Assembly: GCA_036307305.1 (NCBI GenBank)
Contig: JAXJXV010000014.1
Span: 1 to 64,000, forward strand
Source: SIG607 sp036307305
GTDB taxonomy: Bacteria > Bacillota > Clostridia > Oscillospirales > Acutalibacteraceae
DNA length: 64,000 bases
Direction of reading: 5' to 3'
A model generated the notes under the pieces. It was not told the DNA's origin and searched no databases. It was given only the letters and a program-made list of their open reading frames with translations. The translations under genes were made by a program, and so were the position numbers. Below, in pieces: positions 59,164 through 64,000 of this stretch (position 1 is the first letter of the stretch; each line of letters starts with the position of its first letter).

Positions 59164-60234
59164 ATGCCTAACGGATTCGAAAATGTTAGTGAAGATGTTG
59201 TACAGATTAAGGTTGTAGGTGTCGGTGGCGGCGGTGGAAACGCCGTTAACCGTATGGTTGATGCAGGTGTAAAGGGTGTTGAATTTATTGCTATCAATAC
59301 CGATAAAGCTGCTTTGTTCCTTTCTAAAGCCAATAACAAGCTTCAAATAGGTGACAAAACAACCGGTGGTAAGGGTGCCGGTGCTAATCCTGAAAAGGGT
59401 AGAGCTGCTGCTGAGGAGGCTGCTGATGAAATCACAGCTGCAATCAGCTCTGCTGATATGATATTTATTACTGCCGGTATGGGCGGCGGTACAGGTACGG
59501 GCGCTGCTCCTGTTGTTGCACGTATTGCTAAGGAGCTTGGCGTACTTACCGTTGGTATCGTTACAAAGCCTTTTGGTTTTGAGGGTAAAAAGCGTATGCA
59601 GCAGGCTGAAGCAGGTATTGCTGCTCTCAAAGAACAGGTGGACAGCCTTATCGTTATTCCTAACGAGCGTCTTAAGTTTGTTTCTGAGCAGAAGATTACC
59701 TTTAAGAATGCTTTTGATATTGCTGATGACGTACTTCGTCAGGGTGTTCAGAGCATTACCGAGCTTATTAATGAAACCGCGCTTGTTAACCTTGACTTTG
59801 CTGACGTAACGGCTATTATGACTGATGCAGGTTATGCTCATATGGGTGTTGGTTATGCAACAGGTCGCGACAAGGCTGAAGAGGCTGCACGTGCTGCTAT
59901 CAGCAGTCCTCTTATCGAAACCTCTATGGATAATGCTAAGGGTGTTATCATCAGCATTACCGGTTCTGAGGATATCGGTCTTGAAGAGGTTGAACTTGCT
60001 TCCAATATTATCGCTGATATGGCACATCCCGATGCAACTATTATTTGGGGTGCTAAGTTTGACGATACTCTTGAGGATGCTATCCGCGTAACAGTTGTTG
60101 CTACAGGTCTTGGCGATGAGGCTGAAGATAAAAAGGATAACGACCTTGCTTCTAAGCTTGGCGGTCTTGTTCAGAATAACGAGGACGAGGGCGACGATTA
60201 TATCGATATTATTGATATCTTCAAGAACAACTAA
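59164..60234 (+). CDS. ftsZ: Cell division protein FtsZ
   Basis: This 356-residue tubulin-like GTPase forms the division ring. Motifs are GVGGGGGNAVNRM near residue 20, the tubulin signature GGGTGTGAAP near 107-116, and NLDFADV (T7 loop). The C-terminal tail is short and ends DYIDIIDIFKNN, where many FtsZ end in a DIPxFLR-type peptide that docks FtsA or other tethers. Start ATG 59164 follows GGAGGAA. It has its own promoter and terminator, and ftsA is absent next door. Confidence 0.96.
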   Translation: MPNGFENVSEDVVQIKVVGVGGGGGNAVNRMVDAGVKGVEFIAINTDKAALFLSKANNKLQIGDKTTGGKGAGANPEKGRAAAEEAADEITAAISSADMIFITAGMGGGTGTGAAPVVARIAKELGVLTVGIVTKPFGFEGKKRMQQAEAGIAALKEQVDSLIVIPNERLKFVSEQKITFKNAFDIADDVLRQGVQSITELINETALVNLDFADVTAIMTDAGYAHMGVGYATGRDKAEEAARAAISSPLIETSMDNAKGVIISITGSEDIGLEEVELASNIIADMAHPDATIIWGAKFDDTLEDAIRVTVVATGLGDEAEDKKDNDLASKLGGLVQNNEDEGDDYIDIIDIFKNN

Positions 60235-60240
60235 TATTTT

Positions 60241-60280
60241 AAAGGGGATGAAAATTTCATCCCCTTTATTTATTTTTAAT
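60241..60280 (+). terminator. Intrinsic terminator of ftsZ
   Basis: AAAGGGGATGA pairs with TCATCCCCTTT (60241-60267), then ATTTATTTTT. Confidence 0.88.
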
Positions 60281-60283
60281 TCA

Positions 60284-60316
60284 AAAACGGCATTACCGTG
60301 TTGGTAATGCCGTTTT
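60284..60316 (-). terminator. Terminator of the Cys-rich minus-strand gene
   Basis: A perfect 14-bp stem AAAACGGCATTACC / GGTAATGCCGTTTT. On the minus strand it is followed by a T-tract, 24 bp after the stop at 60340. Confidence 0.8.
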
Positions 60317-60339
60317 GATGTTTTGTGGAATGGAAGCGC

Positions 60340-60480
60340 TTAGCAGCAGCCATTATCACAACCGCAACCGCAGCCACAGTTGTTAGCGGTAGAAGTACCA
60401 CCGCAGCCGTTACCGCAGCAGAAGAGAAGAAGAAGGATTACGATAATCCAGGTACAATTATTTCCGATACCGTTACACAT
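60340..60480 (-). CDS. 46-residue Cys/Gly-rich hydrophobic peptide
   Basis: Read on the minus strand from ATG 60480 to TAA 60340. It begins MCNGIGNNCTW, has a hydrophobic run (IIVILLLLF, residues 12-20), then CCGNGCGG and a repeated CGCGCGC tail ending NGCC; 11 of 46 residues are Cys. An excellent AAGGAGGT lies 7 bases upstream, and a perfect terminator follows. It resembles small Clostridial proteins annotated as chorion-class high-cysteine (HCB) proteins and, more loosely, small sporulation peptides of the YjcZ type. The function is unknown; metal binding or an envelope/spore-coat role is conceivable. Confidence 0.75.
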   Translation of the reverse strand: MCNGIGNNCTWIIVILLLLFCCGNGCGGTSTANNCGCGCGCDNGCC

Positions 60481-60595
60481 TTCATTTACCTCCTTTCCGT
60501 TATATTACATACTATGTAGTTATACAGAAACTGTTACAAATTATAAAAAATGAGCAAAAAGGCAAAAAAAGAAGAAAAACAAAGCAAAAACAAGA

Positions 60596-60693
60596 TTTGT
60601 CTTTCTTTGACCTTTAAAACTCTTGATTTTGGCTGATATTGATTTTTGACTTTCTCTGACTTTAAATTTATAATAAGGTCAGTAAAGGTCAAA
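60596..60693 (+). promoter_or_regulatory. Three CtsR-type operators
   Basis: The CtsR consensus is two RGTCAAA heptads separated by three bases. Matches: GGTCAGT-AAA-GGTCAAA (60677-60693, + strand); AGTCAGA-GAA-AGTCAAA on the minus strand (60661-60645); and GGTCAAA-GAA-AGACAAA on the minus strand (60612-60596). The first overlaps the transcription start and the second overlaps the -35, which fits repression of the ctsR operon by its own product. Confidence 0.88.
60646..60674 (+). promoter_or_regulatory. Promoter of ctsR-mcsA-mcsB-clpC
   Basis: TTGACT (60646-60651), 17 bp, TATAAT (60669-60674), embedded between CtsR operators. Confidence 0.88.
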
Positions 60694-60707
60694 GTGAGGA
60701 ATTCTTT

Positions 60708-61163
60708 ATGAAAATGAGCGATATAATAACACAGGCAATAATTAAAATGCTTGATGAATCGGGGGAAAACCGCGCTGAGATTCAGCGTAATGAATTTGCA
60801 GAAATGATGGGCTGTGTGCCTAGTCATATTAACTACGTGCTTTCATCACGCTTTACCGCTGAGCAGGGATACACCATTGAAAGCTATCGCGGCGGAGGAG
60901 GGTATATCCGTATAACGAGAGCAAAATTTAATCAGCCTACGGCTATTATGCATATTGTTAATTCTATTGGAAATTCAATCGACCCTATGACTTCCCGTAT
61001 CGTTATTGAAAACTGTCTAAGAACAGGTCTTATAAGTGATGAAGCGGGAACAATTTTAAAAGCGGCTGTGTCCAATTCGGTGATGGCTGCCGTGCCTATT
61101 ACCTGTAGAGATGAAGTTAGAGCTGCTATTATAAAACAGATTCTTTTAACTCAAATTCAGTAA
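60708..61163 (+). CDS. ctsR: Class III heat-shock repressor CtsR
   Basis: This 151-residue repressor has an N-terminal winged HTH with the segment MGCVPSHINYVLSSRFT and the beta-wing ESYRGGGGYIRI, plus a C-terminal dimer domain. It represses clp genes and its own operon until heat or protein stress, when McsB and the Clp system inactivate it. Operators of the expected form lie immediately upstream. GTGAGGA precedes the ATG. Confidence 0.95.
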   Translation: MKMSDIITQAIIKMLDESGENRAEIQRNEFAEMMGCVPSHINYVLSSRFTAEQGYTIESYRGGGGYIRITRAKFNQPTAIMHIVNSIGNSIDPMTSRIVIENCLRTGLISDEAGTILKAAVSNSVMAAVPITCRDEVRAAIIKQILLTQIQ

Positions 61164-61178
61164 TCGGAGGTTATTTAT

Positions 61179-61676
61179 ATGTTATGTCAGAAATGCGGTA
61201 AAAACACTGCTACTACTCATATTCGCACCGTTATTAACGGTGTTGTCAGCGAAAAGCTTCTTTGCGCTTCCTGTGCAAAGGGGGAAAGCTATCATAAAAT
61301 CGGTCAGAACAGTCTTATGGATATGCTGACCTCTATGCTCGGTGACTCTCTTCTTATTGATTCTCATATAGGTGAAGAAAAATGTGAGTGCTGTGGCGCT
61401 ACCTTTTCTAAAATTGCTTCCACAGGTAAGGTTGGCTGTCCTAAATGCTATGAGAAATTCAGAAATCAGCTTCTTCCTTATCTTAAAAGGGTTCACTCAA
61501 GTGTAAATCATATAGGCAAAAAGCCTTCTAAGGAACAGCTTATCGTGACCCCTACGGATAAAATAAGTGAGCTTAGAAAAAAATTAAATCTTCTTGTTAA
61601 GAATGAAAAATATGAAGAAGCGGCAGTTGTTCGCGATGAAATTAAAAAATTCGAGGAGGAGAATGGTAATGAGTAA
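61179..61676 (+). CDS. mcsA: Protein-arginine kinase activator McsA
   Basis: This 165-residue zinc protein has four Cys pairs (CQKC, CASC, CECC, CPKC) in the N-terminal two thirds and a UvrB/UvrC motif helix at the C-terminus (about 128-163). McsA binds and activates McsB. It lies between ctsR and mcsB as in Bacillus, and its last codons overlap mcsB by 8 bp. Confidence 0.94.
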   Translation: MLCQKCGKNTATTHIRTVINGVVSEKLLCASCAKGESYHKIGQNSLMDMLTSMLGDSLLIDSHIGEEKCECCGATFSKIASTGKVGCPKCYEKFRNQLLPYLKRVHSSVNHIGKKPSKEQLIVTPTDKISELRKKLNLLVKNEKYEEAAVVRDEIKKFEEENGNE

Positions 61677-62679
61677 TTGGTACAGTGTAGCTGCTAATGA
61701 TAACGATATTGTGGTTTCCACCAGAGTTCGACTTGCAAGAAATATCAGCAATACTCCTTTTCCTTCTTATATGAACGAAGAAGAGAGAGTCGCTCTTAAC
61801 GAAAAGGTTAAAAAGGCAATCGTAGAAAGCGATACCCCTTACGCTAAGAGTCTTAAATACATTTCTATGAGCGACATTCCTGAAAATGAAATATACGCAA
61901 TGGTAGAACGTCATATTATCAGTCCCGATTTTGCAAAAAATCCTAAAAACAGGGCTATAATTATATCAGAGGACGAAAGCATTTGCGTTATGATAGGCGA
62001 GGAGGACCATATTCGTATTCAGGTAATAAAAGCGGGTCTTCAGCTTGAAAAAGCTTACGAGATTGCAGACAGCATTGATAATCTGTTAGCCTCCAAGCTT
62101 GAATTCGCCTATGATTCTCAGCTTGGCTTTTTAACCGAATGTCCTACAAATTTAGGTACCGGTCTTCGCGCTTCGGTAATGCTTCATCTCCCACTGCTTT
62201 CAAGTGGCTCTCTTATGGCAGAAATGGCTGAAACTGTAGGTAAAATTGGCTTTACTGTACGAGGTATGTACGGCGAGGGAAGTAAATCGAAAGCTTCTCT
62301 TTATCAGATTTCCAATCAGATTACCCTTGGCATAACCGAAAAGAATGCGATTGAAAATCTCAGCGTAATAGCAAGACAGCTAATGGCAAGAGAAACGGAA
62401 GAAAGAAATTCGTGTGACAAAGTTGTGTTAGAAGACGCTGTGTGGAGAGCGTACGGAATTCTAAAAAACCAGCGTATTCTTTCAAGTGATGAAATGATGA
62501 AGCTGGTGTCTAAAATTAAAATAGGCGCTTCTATGGGTATTTTGCCTATAGACAGCGTATTACCCATTAAAATACTCATAGAAACTCAACCGTTTATGCT
62601 TTGTCGTAAATGCGGTGATAAAACCCCACAGGAAAGGGATATACTGAGAGCAGAAACGGTCAGAGAATTGTTAAGGTGA
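61669..62679 (+). CDS. mcsB: Protein-arginine kinase McsB
   Basis: This 336-residue phosphagen-kinase-like enzyme phosphorylates arginines to mark proteins for ClpCP. The ATP-binding STRVRLARN lies near residue 20, and the catalytic Cys158 in ECPTNLGTGLRASV is present. The C-terminal RDILRA fits the RDxxRA motif known to bind phosphoarginine allosterically. The start is ATG 61669 behind GAGGAGG; earlier in-frame ATGs lie in mcsA. Confidence 0.95.
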   Translation: MSNWYSVAANDNDIVVSTRVRLARNISNTPFPSYMNEEERVALNEKVKKAIVESDTPYAKSLKYISMSDIPENEIYAMVERHIISPDFAKNPKNRAIIISEDESICVMIGEEDHIRIQVIKAGLQLEKAYEIADSIDNLLASKLEFAYDSQLGFLTECPTNLGTGLRASVMLHLPLLSSGSLMAEMAETVGKIGFTVRGMYGEGSKSKASLYQISNQITLGITEKNAIENLSVIARQLMARETEERNSCDKVVLEDAVWRAYGILKNQRILSSDEMMKLVSKIKIGASMGILPIDSVLPIKILIETQPFMLCRKCGDKTPQERDILRAETVRELLR

Positions 62680-62685
62680 TGTAAT

Positions 62686-64000
62686 ATGAAATATAATTTC
62701 AACGGATTTACAGGGAAAGCAAACGAGGCGTTAAACCACGCTATAAATTCCGCAGGACTAATGGGTCACACCTATGTTGGAAGTGAGCATATACTTTTAG
62801 GTCTTGCTAAGGTAGGCAGCGGTGTTGCGGCTTCTATTCTGACAAAGTACAATATAACTGCCGATAAGGTGGAAGAATTAATGACTCTTAAAATCGGCGC
62901 AGGAACTCAGACCAGTCTTTCACCCGAATATTTTACTGCAAGGGCAAAAAAGGTCCTTGAAATAGCAGTGGCGGGAAGCAGAAACCTTGGCAAAACCGAG
63001 GTTGGTACTGAGCATCTTCTTATTGCGGTTTTAAGCGAAGCAAACAGCTATGCAGTACGTTTCGCCAAAGAGCTGGGCGCAGACGTGTCCTCTATGACAA
63101 GAGAAGCATTAGAAGCGGCAGGCGCTTGGAACGAAGAGGAAAAAACTGCAGGTAAAAATAAGGGAGATGTGGGCGAAAATCTTAAAAAATTCGGCCACGA
63201 CTTGACACAGGACGCAAAAGACGGGAAGTTAGACCCTGTTATCGGCAGAGAAACCGAAATAACCAGAGTTATTCAGATTCTTTGCAGAAGAACTAAAAAC
63301 AATCCTTGTCTTATAGGTGAGCCGGGGGTTGGTAAAACCGCTATTGCTGAGGGTCTTGCTATAAAAATCGCAAAGGGTGATATCCCTGAAATTCTAAAAG
63401 ATAAAAAGGTGGTTACCCTTGACCTTACGGGAATGGTAGCAGGTACGAAGTACAGAGGCGACTTTGAGGAAAGAATTAAAGCCATAATAGACGAAGTAAA
63501 AAAAGCAGGAGATATAATTCTGTTTATAGACGAAGTGCATACCATTATGGGCGCGGGAAGCGCTGAGGGTAGTACCGATGCCGCAAATATTTTAAAGCCT
63601 TCTCTTGCGAGGGGTGAAATGCAGATAATAGGCGCTACCACCATCACAGAATACCGAAAAAATATCGAAAAGGATGCGGCTCTTGAACGACGTTTTCAGC
63701 CTGTAACTGTTGGCGAGCCAAGTGTCAGCGACAGTATAGAAATCCTTAAAGGACTGAGAGAAAAGTACGAAGCTCATCACAATGTTAAAATTACTGATGA
63801 TGCCATAAAGGCGGCGGTAGAGCTTTCTGCCCGTTATATAAACGACCGATATTTGCCCGATAAGGCTATCGACCTAATTGACGAGGCAGGTTCAAAGGTG
63901 CGTCTTACGGTGTTTGCAACTCCCGACAGCCTTAAAGACCTTGAAGATAAAATAAAAGAAAATGAAGAACAAAAGGATACTGCTATTGAAAATCAGGAAT
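62686..64000 (+). CDS. clpC: ATP-dependent Clp protease ATP-binding subunit ClpC (5' part)
   Basis: The open frame continues past the window end, giving 438 codons of about 810-820 expected. It begins MKYNFNGFTGKANEALNHAI and contains a Clp N-terminal double repeat (HTYVGSEHILLGL and TEVGTEHLLIAVL), then AAA domain 1 with Walker A GEPGVGKTA, Walker B FIDEVHT and an arginine finger in LERRF; the M-domain begins at the edge. It unfolds substrates for ClpP with McsB/McsA as adaptors. It lies 6 bp after mcsB, the canonical fourth gene of the operon. Confidence 0.95.
   Translation, partial: MKYNFNGFTGKANEALNHAINSAGLMGHTYVGSEHILLGLAKVGSGVAASILTKYNITADKVEELMTLKIGAGTQTSLSPEYFTARAKKVLEIAVAGSRNLGKTEVGTEHLLIAVLSEANSYAVRFAKELGADVSSMTREALEAAGAWNEEEKTAGKNKGDVGENLKKFGHDLTQDAKDGKLDPVIGRETEITRVIQILCRRTKNNPCLIGEPGVGKTAIAEGLAIKIAKGDIPEILKDKKVVTLDLTGMVAGTKYRGDFEERIKAIIDEVKKAGDIILFIDEVHTIMGAGSAEGSTDAANILKPSLARGEMQIIGATTITEYRKNIEKDAALERRFQPVTVGEPSVSDSIEILKGLREKYEAHHNVKITDDAIKAAVELSARYINDRYLPDKAIDLIDEAGSKVRLTVFATPDSLKDLEDKIKENEEQKDTAIENQE

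Noticed and set aside
59143..60027. 294-codon minus-strand open frame
   Set aside because: It is wholly antisense to ftsZ, an artefact of its codon usage; it has no ribosome site and no recognisable domain.
60325..60519. 64-codon + strand open frame
   Set aside because: It is the antisense shadow of the Cys-rich minus-strand gene, which has the proper ribosome site and terminator.

Overview
The window is a chromosomal segment of a low-GC, Gram-positive, endospore-forming anaerobe of the Clostridia, probably in the Ruminococcaceae/Oscillospirales range. This is inferred from YunB, YtvI and a SpoVD-type PBP, a CtsR-McsA-McsB-ClpC locus, three T-box leaders, ferredoxin-dependent 2-oxoacid chemistry, a MurE carrying the meso-diaminopimelate signature DNPR, and operons with TAATG/ATGA-type overlaps. 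Nearly every gene lies on the + strand. The exceptions are a Nudix/ACT pair at 1.9-2.8 kb and a 46-residue Cys-rich gene at 60.4 kb.

Layout. 0-0.5 kb: two tandem copies of a 168-bp repeat carrying the 5' end of a tRNA-Leu-like sequence. 0.6-11.9 kb: a nucleotide-kinase-like gene, sporulation membrane proteins YunB and YtvI, a DUF3343/cysteine-desulfurase pair, the c-di-AMP cyclase module cdaA-cdaR, recD2, comF and an MreB-like actin. 11.9-13.2 kb: infC-rpmI-rplT behind a strong promoter and a leader attenuator, with infC starting at a non-canonical ATT. 13.2-30.7 kb: a dense co-oriented housekeeping run: SpoU methylase, dprA, topA, trmFO, plsX, rnc, Elp3-like radical SAM, smc, ftsY, rdgB, yhbY, nadD, yqeK, rsfS, leuS. 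30.7-31.2 kb: tRNA-Lys(TTT) whose 3' end, terminator and an inverted copy of its T-arm are duplicated 199 bp downstream.

31.2-46.7 kb is the most interesting region. After a HAD phosphatase come three T-box leaders whose specifier codons read, by the position rule of the specifier loop, as ATC (Ile), GTA (Val) and CTC (Leu). The first two each control an HTH-cupin-acyl-CoA-synthetase fusion. The second continues into a P-loop ATPase, a four-subunit VOR-type 2-oxoacid:ferredoxin oxidoreductase and a branched-chain aminotransferase. The third controls a LeuA homologue that has lost its catalytic metal ligands but keeps the leucine-sensing domain, a TIM-barrel/acyl-CoA-synthetase fusion and an amidohydrolase. 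My inference is that this is a starvation-induced route that makes Ile, Val and Leu from branched short-chain fatty acids by CoA activation, reductive carboxylation and transamination, with a separate ligase for each amino acid.

46.8-47.5 kb: a lone IS200-type element followed by a short ORF that begins in the IS end. 47.8-60.2 kb: a division and cell-wall cluster (mraZ, rsmH, ftsL-like, spoVD-like PBP, murE, mraY, ftsW-family, murG, murA, divIB, ftsZ) preceded by 10-bp-periodic MraZ boxes and lacking murF, murD, murC, murB and ftsA. 60.3-64 kb: a tiny Cys/Gly-rich gene on the minus strand, then ctsR-mcsA-mcsB-clpC with three CtsR-type operators around a near-consensus promoter; clpC runs off the window.
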